A stretch of 64,000 nucleotides of DNA from an uncultured Lachnospiraceae bacterium (GTDB lineage: Bacteria > Bacillota > Clostridia > Lachnospirales > Lachnospiraceae), in assembly GCA_946552115.1 (NCBI GenBank), contig CAMNRH010000003.1, forward strand, positions 1 to 64,000. The letters run 5' to 3'. The notes beneath the pieces are model-generated. The model searched no databases, was not told where the DNA came from, and was given only the letters and a program-made list of their open reading frames with translations. Positions 55,703 through 63,890 of the stretch are shown in pieces (position 1 is the stretch's first letter; each line of letters starts with the position of its first letter). A program made the position numbers and the translations under genes.

Positions 55703-56509
55703 ATGAAAATAGGTTTTGTTATACCATCAAGACTTAAATCATCCAGACTACCAAAAAAAAATTTACTGTATCTTGGTTCTCAAACAGCTTTAGGATGGGC
55801 TATTGACAGGGCAAAAAGTGCACGGGGAATAGATGAGGTAGTAGTTGCTACTACGCCATTAAATTCAGATGCAGATATTACAAAGGTTTGCTGTGAAAAA
55901 AAAGTCAGATATTTTCAGGGAGATGCTGTGGACGTATTAAAACGGCTTAGAGATACGGCACTATATTTTGATTTCGATTATGTGGTAAATATTACACCAG
56001 ATAACACATTGTTTTCAATATATCTGATAGATTTAGCTGTTTCAGCTATAAAGAAAAATCCGGATATAGATTATCTGAGATTTAAAAATGTGATGCTTGG
56101 AACAGGGATGTATGCATTAAAAAAAGAAGCATTACAGACAATATGTGATTTTAAAGAAATATTTGACACAGAGATTTGGGGACCTTTGTTTCATGAAAAA
56201 TATTTCAATATTGCGGAAATTGAGACGCCATCTTTTTTGCAGGCTAATTATAGACTCACGATGGATACGCCGGAAGACTATAAACTGATAAATCGTATAT
56301 ATTGTGATTTGAAAATAACGAAAAATAATATTCCGGAATTAGAGAATGTTATATCATATCTTGATTCGAATCCGGAAATAGCATCAATTAATGCAGCAAT
56401 ACAGCAGTCAACTGTACCGGAGGAAGTTATAACAGCGATTAGAAAACATTTTGAAACTAATGAGGAAAAGTTTTATTTGATAAAAAACAAGTATTATGGG
56501 AGGAAATAA
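55703..56509 (+). CDS. Cytidylyltransferase-like protein (SpsF/NeuA superfamily)
   Basis: The 268-residue protein begins KIGFVIPSRLKSSRLPKKNL, the CTP-binding loop of the NeuA/KdsB/SpsF superfamily. It has VVVATTPLNSDADI, a RYFQGDAVDVLKRL stretch and DYVVNITPDNTLF in place of the usual GDxP motif. A C-terminal half with LTMDTPEDYKLI is typical of SpsF. In this context it is the best candidate for activating the nonulosonic acid with CMP. AGGGAGGG precedes the ATG. Confidence 0.85.
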   Translation: MKIGFVIPSRLKSSRLPKKNLLYLGSQTALGWAIDRAKSARGIDEVVVATTPLNSDADITKVCCEKKVRYFQGDAVDVLKRLRDTALYFDFDYVVNITPDNTLFSIYLIDLAVSAIKKNPDIDYLRFKNVMLGTGMYALKKEALQTICDFKEIFDTEIWGPLFHEKYFNIAEIETPSFLQANYRLTMDTPEDYKLINRIYCDLKITKNNIPELENVISYLDSNPEIASINAAIQQSTVPEEVITAIRKHFETNEEKFYLIKNKYYGRK

Positions 56510-56511
56510 AA

Positions 56512-57528
56512 TTGAAAATGGATATGAATTTGCCATATGTAATTGCGGAAACAGCATATGGATTTGAAGGAGACAAATTATTTTTAATGGAGCAGACAAC
56601 ACAGGTCCCTGATAATATTGATGCAATAAAATACCATATGTTGTTTAATGTAGATGAATATATGGAAAAACGTCATAGCCTTTATTCATCTGTAAAAAGC
56701 TGGATATTGGATGAAGAGGACTGGATTTGTGTTTTAAAAGAGGCTAAGAAAAGACATGATGTCATTATATTAGCGGATGATATAGCGACTGCTCATTTTT
56801 GTGCGGCTCATCCAGAACTTGTAGATGGTGTAGAAGTGCATGCTGCTTGTGTAAATGATAAAGCCCTCTTTAATGAGGTGATAAATGTTGCAAAAGAATA
56901 TCATAAAAAAATGTTTATTGGTATCAGCGGATTTGAGGTTCAAGAGTTATTCAATATAAATGAATATATTAAAAATAGTGGATTAAATGATGTTATATTT
57001 ATGTATGGATTTCAGAATTTTCCGACAAAGATTGAGGAGGTCAGGTTATCAAAAATTCCGTTGCTGCGCGAAATGCTGGGAAGACCTATCGGTTATGCAG
57101 ATCATACGGGATGGAATGAAGAGGGAAAGGAATTATTGATTTATACGGCATATGCTTTAGGGGCGAATATTCAAGAGATTCATTTTGTACCGTGTGAAGG
57201 AGAAGAAAGGACGGATTTTGTTACGGCAGTTTCGGCTGAGAGAATTGCTAAGATAGCGGAAACCTTAAAGAAAGAATGTGAGGCGATAGGTAAATTTGAT
57301 ATGCGTCTTAATGAAGGAGAAAAGCAGTATCTGAATTTTAGGAAAGTACCGGTTTACAGGAGTGATTTTGGAGAGGGATATAGTATCAGTGAGAAAGATA
57401 TAAAATTTATCCGAATAGAAAAGCCTTCATATCAACATGTATTTTCAGAAGAAGAAGAAATTATTGGGAGACAATTAAAAAAAGCTGTTTCGGCAAATGA
57501 GGAGATTATGCCGGGAGATTTTTATTAG
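56512..57528 (+). CDS. Second, divergent NeuB-family synthase with SAF domain
   Basis: The 338-residue protein has a NeuB-like barrel (VIAETAYGFEGD ... DAIKYHMLF ... RPIGYADHTGW ... IQEIHFVPCEGEERTD) and a C-terminal SAF domain (SDFGEGYSISEKDIKFIRIEKP). Compared with the first NeuB, the KFQTY, STPFD and SGE motifs are changed or missing, so substrate or chemistry probably differs. It starts with TTG after GGGAGG; an ATG six bases later is the alternative. It sits two bases after the cytidylyltransferase gene, in one unit with it. Confidence 0.85.
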   Translation: MKMDMNLPYVIAETAYGFEGDKLFLMEQTTQVPDNIDAIKYHMLFNVDEYMEKRHSLYSSVKSWILDEEDWICVLKEAKKRHDVIILADDIATAHFCAAHPELVDGVEVHAACVNDKALFNEVINVAKEYHKKMFIGISGFEVQELFNINEYIKNSGLNDVIFMYGFQNFPTKIEEVRLSKIPLLREMLGRPIGYADHTGWNEEGKELLIYTAYALGANIQEIHFVPCEGEERTDFVTAVSAERIAKIAETLKKECEAIGKFDMRLNEGEKQYLNFRKVPVYRSDFGEGYSISEKDIKFIRIEKPSYQHVFSEEEEIIGRQLKKAVSANEEIMPGDFY

Positions 57529-57571
57529 TTGTTTTTATTTGATTAGAGTTTACAGAAAGAGGAATGAAGAA

Positions 57572-58042
57572 GTGATTATAGGAAATATAAAAGAAAAAAG
57601 CCAGATTGATTTATTAAAACATCAGGATTTGTTTAAAATCGCATTTGATTTTCTGGAGCATTCTGATACTTATGAATTAAGAGAAGGAAAGAATGAATTT
57701 TCTGATAAGGGCGTTTTTGCGATTTACTTAGAATATTCTACACACAGTATTCAGGATGGGCTTATGGAAGAACATAAAAAATATTTGGATATCCAATATA
57801 TATTAGATGGGACAGAAAAGATGCTTTATACTAATATGGACAATATAAAGGTAACGAAGCCGTATTGTGAGTCGGAGGATGTGCTGTTGGGCGTAGCAGA
57901 AAATTATAATGAAGTTGTAATGAATAAAGGTACATTTGCAATATTATTTCCGGAAGAGGCACATATGCCGGGAGTTACCCATATAAAGGCCTGTGATGTA
58001 AAAAAAATTGTCTTGAAGATCCCTGTTGAACATTTGATTTAA
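57572..58042 (+). CDS. YhcH/YjgK/YiaL-family beta-barrel protein (possible nonulosonate anomerase)
   Basis: The 156-residue protein starts IIGNIKEKSQIDLL and contains EEHKKYLDIQYILDG, FAILFPEEAHMPG and IKACDVKKIVLKIP, the metal-binding His/Glu pattern of the YhcH family. The E. coli relative NanQ acts on sialic acid anomers. Its place after two NeuB genes suggests it acts on the nonulosonic acid made here. The GTG start at 57572 is chosen because conservation begins there; longer frames overlap the previous gene. Confidence 0.85.
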   Translation: MIIGNIKEKSQIDLLKHQDLFKIAFDFLEHSDTYELREGKNEFSDKGVFAIYLEYSTHSIQDGLMEEHKKYLDIQYILDGTEKMLYTNMDNIKVTKPYCESEDVLLGVAENYNEVVMNKGTFAILFPEEAHMPGVTHIKACDVKKIVLKIPVEHLI

Positions 58043-58070
58043 AGTTGTAGAAGAGAATGTGGGGATATGT

Positions 58071-59225
58071 ATGAATGAGTCAAAAGTCAGAGCAACCTTT
58101 TTTGTTTTGTTACCGGTTTTTCCTTTGTTGGATTTTTTTGCTCCATATAAAGTGCCATATTTGAGTATTCTTGTTTATATAGCAATGATAGGGATGTTCT
58201 GGAGTCGGGAATTTGAATATTATTTTCTTTTGATAGCGTATATTATTGTAAATATATTGTCAGTAGTATTTTGTACAATTTTATATGGATTAAAATCAGA
58301 ACAAATATATTATATTTTAGTAATGCTGACCTTTTTCATTTTGGGTGTTGGAATAGGCGTAAAAGAGAAGTATTATATAAATTGGCTTTATAAAATGGTA
58401 CTTATGTACTTTTGTATCAATACCAGCATTTATTTTTTCAGATTAATACAATACGGATTTGATTTCTCCAGAGTAAGAGGCGGGATTACAATTTATGGGG
58501 GTAATTCGGCACATTTTATATATTTGACCATGCTTTTTTTATTGAAAAAGTACAAAGAAAAAAGAGAACAATATTATTTGATTCTGGGAATTTGTGTGAT
58601 AAATTCGATTATGTTTGTAAGCAAGGGAGCAATGGTTATAACATTTCTTTGGATTGTAATGGATGTTATTAATTTTCAGGAAAGCAAAATCCTGTCCAGG
58701 AGGAATATTATAATAGGATTTTTAGCGATAATATTAATCGTAATCGTAAGTTGTTTTAAAACAAATTTTTTATCCTATATTATAAGCCGTTTCGCAATAT
58801 GGCGAAATTCATATCAGCTATCGGGCAGTATTATGGGGGAGAGGGGATTAATATTCAGAGATACGCTTATGTATTTGAAAGAGAATCCGAATTCTTTCTT
58901 TTTGGGTGTTGGACCTACAAATTACAAAATGGTTAATCCATGGTCATATTCAAATCCACATAATTTATTTTTGGATATATTTGTGAATACCGGATTTCTT
59001 AGTTTGTTGTTTTTTTCTTCCATCGTGATAAAAACTCTTTGGAACATCAGGTATAAATTTTATTATGCATTATGTGTTATATATGCAACCCTGGAAGGGA
59101 TTTCTTTGTTTTTTGTTGACGCAGAAAGCCGTATCGTGACAGGGTATGCATTTATGTTTCTGATAATAATATATATTAGTTCCTGGAATCATTGTTTAAG
59201 CGGCAGAAAATCAGGCAATCTGTAA
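58071..59225 (+). CDS. O-antigen polymerase (Wzy)-like membrane protein
   Basis: The 384-residue protein has about 10-11 membrane helices and a large extracytoplasmic loop near residues 245-300, with RFAIWRNSYQLSGSIMGERG and NPHNLFLDIFVNTGFL. That is the conserved PHNxxLxxxxxxG signature of Wzy/WaaL proteins. The start at 58071 has GGGGA upstream. It would polymerise the lipid-linked repeat unit outside the membrane. Confidence 0.85.
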   Translation: MNESKVRATFFVLLPVFPLLDFFAPYKVPYLSILVYIAMIGMFWSREFEYYFLLIAYIIVNILSVVFCTILYGLKSEQIYYILVMLTFFILGVGIGVKEKYYINWLYKMVLMYFCINTSIYFFRLIQYGFDFSRVRGGITIYGGNSAHFIYLTMLFLLKKYKEKREQYYLILGICVINSIMFVSKGAMVITFLWIVMDVINFQESKILSRRNIIIGFLAIILIVIVSCFKTNFLSYIISRFAIWRNSYQLSGSIMGERGLIFRDTLMYLKENPNSFFLGVGPTNYKMVNPWSYSNPHNLFLDIFVNTGFLSLLFFSSIVIKTLWNIRYKFYYALCVIYATLEGISLFFVDAESRIVTGYAFMFLIIIYISSWNHCLSGRKSGNL

Positions 59226-59255
59226 TATAATTAAAGTATAAAAGGAGAAATCAAA

Positions 59256-60587
59256 ATGTATACACGAGAGGAATATATAAATAAGATTGATAATAATCGG
59301 ATTAAAATAATAGATTTGATAAAATATTGTATAAAAAAATGGAAGTTATTAATTGGAATATTTTTAGTTATTTTTTTTATTTGCATGGTATTTATTATAA
59401 AAGGCGCACAGAAAGAACCCGCGGTATCACAACCGGCAGAAATGGAAGATTTAACAGAGGAACAGAAAGAAAAAATAGTTACTGTGTTAAATTTATATGA
59501 GGAATTAGACAGGAACAGTGCGTATAGAAATGAGTCGTCCTATATGAAACTGAATGCGTATGATTGTAATATTATGGTACTTCAGTATTTGATTATGCCG
59601 GAAAAATCATCAGACAGTTCTAAATTATACGAAATTTATACGAATTTTGTGAAAAATGGAGGATTAAAGAAAATACTTGAGGACGAACTGAGCGAGCAGA
59701 TAAAGCGGCCGTCAGAATTAGTGACATTAATTGAGCAGACAATATCCGGGGATTTTACTGTCTCTAATCAGTATGTAATAAGTATCAAGGTAACTGCTTC
59801 TAATGAGGAAGAAATGAATAAAATAACAGGGGTAGTAAAAAGTGCGCTTGAAAACTATCGTCAGGATATGGTGCTGGGGATTGAAGATCATAATTTGAAG
59901 CTTATGTCTGAGGATTCATACACTGGAATTGATTATGATGTAAAAGAAAATCAGGAACGTATAACAAAAAATGGTGAGTCAATACGGCAGCAAATTTTAA
60001 CCTTAGAGGCCTTATTAAGTGAGGAGGAGAAAACGGTTTTAAAAGCGGAAAGGAACGCTGCGTCTGACAAAGTTCAAGAGGAGCCTTTGGTATTAGGCAG
60101 CAGGTTTTCCAGGCTGTTTATTGTAATTGCATTTTGTGTGAGTTTAATAGCCGCATGTGGGCTTATAGCAGTTTATTATATATATAGCGGCAAGATCAAA
60201 TTAGAAAAAGAGGTAGTAACACTTTTTGATATTCCTGTTCTTGGAGAAATATCAGAAAAGAAAAAAGAAAGTGAAACAGCATTTGGTGAGGAATTGATGT
60301 TATATTGTTCCGGTTTAGAAAATAAAACAGTATTTGTCAGCCAGTTAAGCGGCGATGCCCAGGACAGGCTTGGAGCCATAAAGGATTCTCTGGATGAACA
60401 GGGAATAAAAATGGTGATTGGGGATAATGTATGTAAAAGTCCGGACGCAATAAAGGAAGCTATTGCTTGTAAAAATTTAATCTTTATCTATCAATTAGAC
60501 CGGACAACTTATAGTGATTTGGATAGTTTGTTCCAGAAATGTGATAATTACGGGATAAATGTGGTGGGAGCTCTTTGCAGGAAATAG
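59256..60587 (+). CDS. Wzz-like chain-length/tyrosine-kinase adaptor protein with degenerate kinase-like tail
   Basis: The 443-residue protein has an N-terminal cytoplasmic segment, a first membrane helix (KWKLLIGIFLVIFFICMVFI), an extracellular coiled-coil-rich region of about 240 residues and a second helix (RLFIVIAFCVSLIAACGLIA). A cytoplasmic C-terminus of about 130 residues follows. That tail resembles the second half of bacterial tyrosine kinases of the CpsD type (LIFIYQLDRTTYSDLDSLFQ ... YGINVVGALC) but has no Walker A motif. It may regulate chain length of the exported glycan. Confidence 0.8.
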   Translation: MYTREEYINKIDNNRIKIIDLIKYCIKKWKLLIGIFLVIFFICMVFIIKGAQKEPAVSQPAEMEDLTEEQKEKIVTVLNLYEELDRNSAYRNESSYMKLNAYDCNIMVLQYLIMPEKSSDSSKLYEIYTNFVKNGGLKKILEDELSEQIKRPSELVTLIEQTISGDFTVSNQYVISIKVTASNEEEMNKITGVVKSALENYRQDMVLGIEDHNLKLMSEDSYTGIDYDVKENQERITKNGESIRQQILTLEALLSEEEKTVLKAERNAASDKVQEEPLVLGSRFSRLFIVIAFCVSLIAACGLIAVYYIYSGKIKLEKEVVTLFDIPVLGEISEKKKESETAFGEELMLYCSGLENKTVFVSQLSGDAQDRLGAIKDSLDEQGIKMVIGDNVCKSPDAIKEAIACKNLIFIYQLDRTTYSDLDSLFQKCDNYGINVVGALCRK

Positions 60588-60603
60588 CTAAGAGGAGGAT
60601 TTT

Positions 60604-60852
60604 ATGTTATTTAATACTGTGCAGTACCTTATGTTTTTGGTGATTGTGATTTCGGTATATTATTTATTACCTGATAAAATAAGATATGTATGGTTATTGA
60701 TAGGGAGCTATTATTTCTATATGCAATGGAATCCGGCGTATATTGCCTTGTTACTATTGTGTACAGGGGTTACTTATGCCGGAGGTATAATTATTGAAAA
60801 TCAAAAAACAAATGAAATACAGGGGGGGGGGTATAAAACGAGAAAGAAATAA
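60604..60852 (+). CDS. MBOAT O-acyltransferase, N-terminal part (out of frame at poly-G)
   Basis: The frame starts at ATG 60604 after AGGAGG and reads 82 residues with the MBOAT opening FNTVQYLMFLVIVISVYYLLP and KIRYVWLLIGSYYFYMQWNP. It runs into a tract of ten G at 60822-60831 and stops at TAA soon after. The downstream half of the protein is open in the +1 frame (see 60794-62146). Losing one G would join them into a protein of about 513 residues, the usual MBOAT length. Both halves are otherwise intact. Confidence 0.88.
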   Translation: MLFNTVQYLMFLVIVISVYYLLPDKIRYVWLLIGSYYFYMQWNPAYIALLLLCTGVTYAGGIIIENQKTNEIQGGGYKTRKK

Positions 60853-62146
60853 AAAAATATGTATGATAACATGCATCATACTAAATTTGTCCATATTGTT
60901 TTTTTTCAAATATTTTGATTTTGCCGTAGGTTTTCTTAATAAAATTGTATCATATTTTGAAATTAAGAGGATAAATATAAATCTGGAGGTTTTACTACCT
61001 GTCGGAATTTCATTTTATATTTTGCAGGCGCTTGGGTATCTGATAGACGTTTATCGAGGAGATATTTACGCAGAAAGGAATTTTTTCAGGTATGCATTAT
61101 TTGTTTCCTTTTTTCCGCAATTAGTTGCGGGGCCTATTGAACGATCAGAAAATCTGCTTAAGCAATTAAAAGAACAGCACAAATTTGAATTTGGCAATTT
61201 GAAAAAGGGCGTATTGATGATTCTTTATGGCCTTTTTTTGAAAATGGTAATAGCAGATAGAACGGCTGTTTTCGTAAATACAGTTTTTGGGAATACAGCC
61301 GTTTACACAGGCGTTTATATTATTGTTGCAACACTGCTTTTCTCTATTCAGATATATTGTGATTTTTACGGATATTCTATTATTGCAAGGGGTTCGGCGT
61401 TGATAATGGGAATTCATTTGATGGAGAATTTTTCAGCGCCCTATTATTCTAAAAGTATCAAAGAATTTTGGAGACGGTGGCATATTTCTTTATCAGGCTG
61501 GTTTCGTGATTATCTGTATATTCCGTTAGGGGGAAATCGAAAAGGTCTGGTAAAAAAAGAACGGAATTTAATGTTTGTTTTTATAGTAAGCGGTCTCTGG
61601 CATGGGGCATCGTTAGGATTTGCTTTTTGGGGTTTCTTACATGGCTTTTATCAGATTGCTGCCGATATTATAAGGGGTTCGAAGAAATTGCTAATAGAGA
61701 CGTGGAACAAACATATGCCGGGATTTCTTCAATATCAGGGAGGTTTGAGAAAAATCAGGACATTTAGTATGCGTTTATTTCGTCAGATATGTACCTGTTT
61801 TTTTGTCGGATTTGCGTGGTTGTTTTTTCGGTCTGGCAGTTTAAGTGTTTCTGTGCAAATATTAAAGAGGATGCTAAGTGTAAATAACTGGACGATATTA
61901 GTAGATGGTTCTTTATTTGAATTAGGCGTATCATGCACATATATGCATATTCTGTTGTTATCAGTTATAGTTTTATTCTTCGTTGATTCATATAAATATA
62001 AAGGTTACGATGTTGCAGCAATGGTATTACGTCAGGGGTGGATATTTCAGACGCTGATGATTTTTGCACTGGTGTTTGTAATTTTACTTTTTGGTTATTA
62101 TGGAAAACTGTATGATGTCCAGCAATTTATTTATTTTCAGTTTTAG
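60794..62146 (+). CDS. MBOAT O-acyltransferase, main part (out of frame at poly-G)
   Basis: From the poly-G on, this frame encodes the rest of an AlgI/DltB-type acyltransferase: LLPVGISFYILQALGYLIDVYRGD, FPQLVAGPIERS, FWRRWHISLSGWFRDYLYIPLGG and the catalytic-histidine region SGLWHGASLGFAFWGFLHG. It has about nine membrane helices. A TTG at 60794 is the nominal start, but that is upstream read-in; the natural start is 60604. It would move an acyl group across the membrane to the partner encoded next. Confidence 0.9.
   Translation: MKIKKQMKYRGGGIKRERNKKICMITCIILNLSILFFFKYFDFAVGFLNKIVSYFEIKRININLEVLLPVGISFYILQALGYLIDVYRGDIYAERNFFRYALFVSFFPQLVAGPIERSENLLKQLKEQHKFEFGNLKKGVLMILYGLFLKMVIADRTAVFVNTVFGNTAVYTGVYIIVATLLFSIQIYCDFYGYSIIARGSALIMGIHLMENFSAPYYSKSIKEFWRRWHISLSGWFRDYLYIPLGGNRKGLVKKERNLMFVFIVSGLWHGASLGFAFWGFLHGFYQIAADIIRGSKKLLIETWNKHMPGFLQYQGGLRKIRTFSMRLFRQICTCFFVGFAWLFFRSGSLSVSVQILKRMLSVNNWTILVDGSLFELGVSCTYMHILLLSVIVLFFVDSYKYKGYDVAAMVLRQGWIFQTLMIFALVFVILLFGYYGKLYDVQQFIYFQF
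60822..60831 (+). repeat. Poly-G tract (10 G) in MBOAT gene, likely phase-variation switch
   Basis: Ten consecutive G residues lie exactly at the junction of two overlapping frames of one gene. With ten G the gene is off; with nine (or twelve) it reads through. Such tracts slip during replication in other bacteria. Confidence 0.8.
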
Positions 62147-62161
62147 TGCAAAGGAGGTCGT

Positions 62162-63553
62162 ATGGTTGTGAAAAATAAGAAAATTACAAATATAAAGAGA
62201 TGGATAAAACGGGCGTTTAAGCTCTGTGTGTTTTTTACGGTATTTCAATTGATTGTCAGTTTTTTGAATTATGTATATTTGGGGATTAATCCATGGTATA
62301 GAATATTGTGGCATGATTTTTATGAAGAAGAGGGGACGATTGATAATGTTTGTTTGGGTTCATCCCATGTTTATTATGGCATCAATCCGAAAGTGTTGGA
62401 CAGTATGAACAATCAGGTTAACTTTAATCTTGCAACAGCGCTGCAGACAATGGACGGGTCTTACTATTTGCTGAAAGAGGCAGATAGAAAGAATAAACTT
62501 TCGCATGTTTATCTTGAGCTTTATTATCTGTGTTCTGTGAAGGATAATTTTAATGAAGATATAGATCCGATTTGTACTGAGAAAGGATATTTTAATAACT
62601 GGCAAAATGTGGCTTATATGAAAAATTCCTTTAATAGATTGTCCTATATGAATTCTATTGGAGATATTGAGGATTATACAGATTTCTTTTTTCCATTTAC
62701 CAGATACCGGGGGTATTTGGATGATTGGGATTTTGTAAAGAGGCAAATCAGCGAAAAGAAAGAAAAGGGGGATGACAGGAAAGATTATACGGATGGGAAT
62801 GGATATTATGAGTTTGCAGGTCAGGGGCATTTTTTATCGACAAGAGTATTTTCTGATGAGCAGAGAATTCTTGAACAGGCAAGGATTTTAAATAAAAATC
62901 CAATGGGAGAGACCAGTGAAAAGTATCTTCGAAAGATTATTTCTTATTGTCAGGAGAAAGGAATTTCCATAACACTATTCATGACCCCGATAGATGAATT
63001 AGAGCTTATAAGTACGGGGGATTATGATAATTATGTAAAACAGATTGAGAAAATAACTGAGGAATACGGTGTATCCTGTTTTGATTTTAACTTGTTGAAA
63101 GAAGATGAATTTTCTATCCACCAGAATGAATATTTTATAGACGTAGAACATTTAAATGAACAAGGGGCTAATAAATTTACATCATTTTTTTATTCCGTTG
63201 TATCTGGAGATATAAAAGACAGTGAAAAATATTTTTACTCATCGTATAAAGAGAAGCTTGAAAAGTCTGAGCCTGAAATTTATGGGATTTATTACAGAGA
63301 TTCAGTTGCTTCGGGAGAAAATCCGGAGCAGATAAGGAATTTTAGTATTGCCGCTAACCGTGATAAGGGTATAGAATATCAAATCGTTATAATTTCTGAT
63401 AATGGAGAAAAATATGTTTTGCAGGATTTTAAAGAGAATAAAGAATTTGAATTGCCGATTAGTGAACAGGGAACATGTGTGATAGTATCCAGAAAGACTG
63501 GCGATAGAAAAGTGATGCAAACATTAAAAATTGATTTGAGTTATGAGAGATAA
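62162..63553 (+). CDS. SGNH/AlgX-DltD-like acyl-transfer partner protein
   Basis: The 463-residue protein has one N-terminal membrane helix (about residues 20-40) and an extracellular SGNH-like domain. The nucleophile serine is in LGSSHVYYGINP, and the Asp/His pair is in FIDVEHLNEQGANKF near residue 325. A C-terminal beta domain follows. Such proteins take acyl groups from an MBOAT partner and place them on the glycan. AAAGGAGG precedes the ATG; it begins 15 bases after the MBOAT gene. Confidence 0.82.
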   Translation: MVVKNKKITNIKRWIKRAFKLCVFFTVFQLIVSFLNYVYLGINPWYRILWHDFYEEEGTIDNVCLGSSHVYYGINPKVLDSMNNQVNFNLATALQTMDGSYYLLKEADRKNKLSHVYLELYYLCSVKDNFNEDIDPICTEKGYFNNWQNVAYMKNSFNRLSYMNSIGDIEDYTDFFFPFTRYRGYLDDWDFVKRQISEKKEKGDDRKDYTDGNGYYEFAGQGHFLSTRVFSDEQRILEQARILNKNPMGETSEKYLRKIISYCQEKGISITLFMTPIDELELISTGDYDNYVKQIEKITEEYGVSCFDFNLLKEDEFSIHQNEYFIDVEHLNEQGANKFTSFFYSVVSGDIKDSEKYFYSSYKEKLEKSEPEIYGIYYRDSVASGENPEQIRNFSIAANRDKGIEYQIVIISDNGEKYVLQDFKENKEFELPISEQGTCVIVSRKTGDRKVMQTLKIDLSYER

Positions 63554-63593
63554 TCTGAGTAGTATAAAAGTGTTAGTATGAGGTGACAAAGAT

Positions 63594-63890
63594 ATGAAAA
63601 AAAGTGAAAAGCTTTTCCATCGTGTATGGAGAATTATAACTTTTAGAAAAGGTATTTACGGAAACGTAGGAAAAAATAATAAGTTTTGTTCCGGTGTTTT
63701 GATTGATGAAAATACGAATGTTGGCAATGAGAATTATTTTGGAGCTAATGTACATGTGACAGCGGCAGATATAGGTAATTATTGTTCGATAGCGCCGAAT
63801 GTGACAATCGGTCCAGGTGATCACCCGCTTGATTTAATAAGTACAAAGGTATCTGTTATGGAAAATGCAGGGGGGGGGGTATGTGATTGA
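63594..63890 (+). CDS. Hexapeptide-repeat acyltransferase, N-terminal part (out of frame at poly-G)
   Basis: Ninety-eight residues begin [19 protein letters not shown] and include hexapeptide repeats ([22 protein letters not shown] ending with [19 protein letters not shown]), the histidine in GDHPLD being the usual catalytic residue. A run of ten G at 63870-63879 shifts the frame to a stop five codons later. The next frame continues the same fold (63880 on). Loss of one G restores it. AGGTGACAAAG precedes the ATG. Confidence 0.88.
   Translation: MKKSEKLFHRVWRIITFRKGIYGNVGKNNKFCSGVLIDENTNVGNENYFGANVHVTAADIGNYCSIAPNVTIGPGDHPLDLISTKVSVMENAGGGVCD
63870..63879 (+). repeat. Poly-G tract (10 G) in hexapeptide acyltransferase gene
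   Basis: Ten consecutive G residues, the same length as in the MBOAT gene 3 kb upstream and with the same frame consequence: nine G would be in frame. No other G or C run of seven or more was noticed in the window. Confidence 0.8.
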
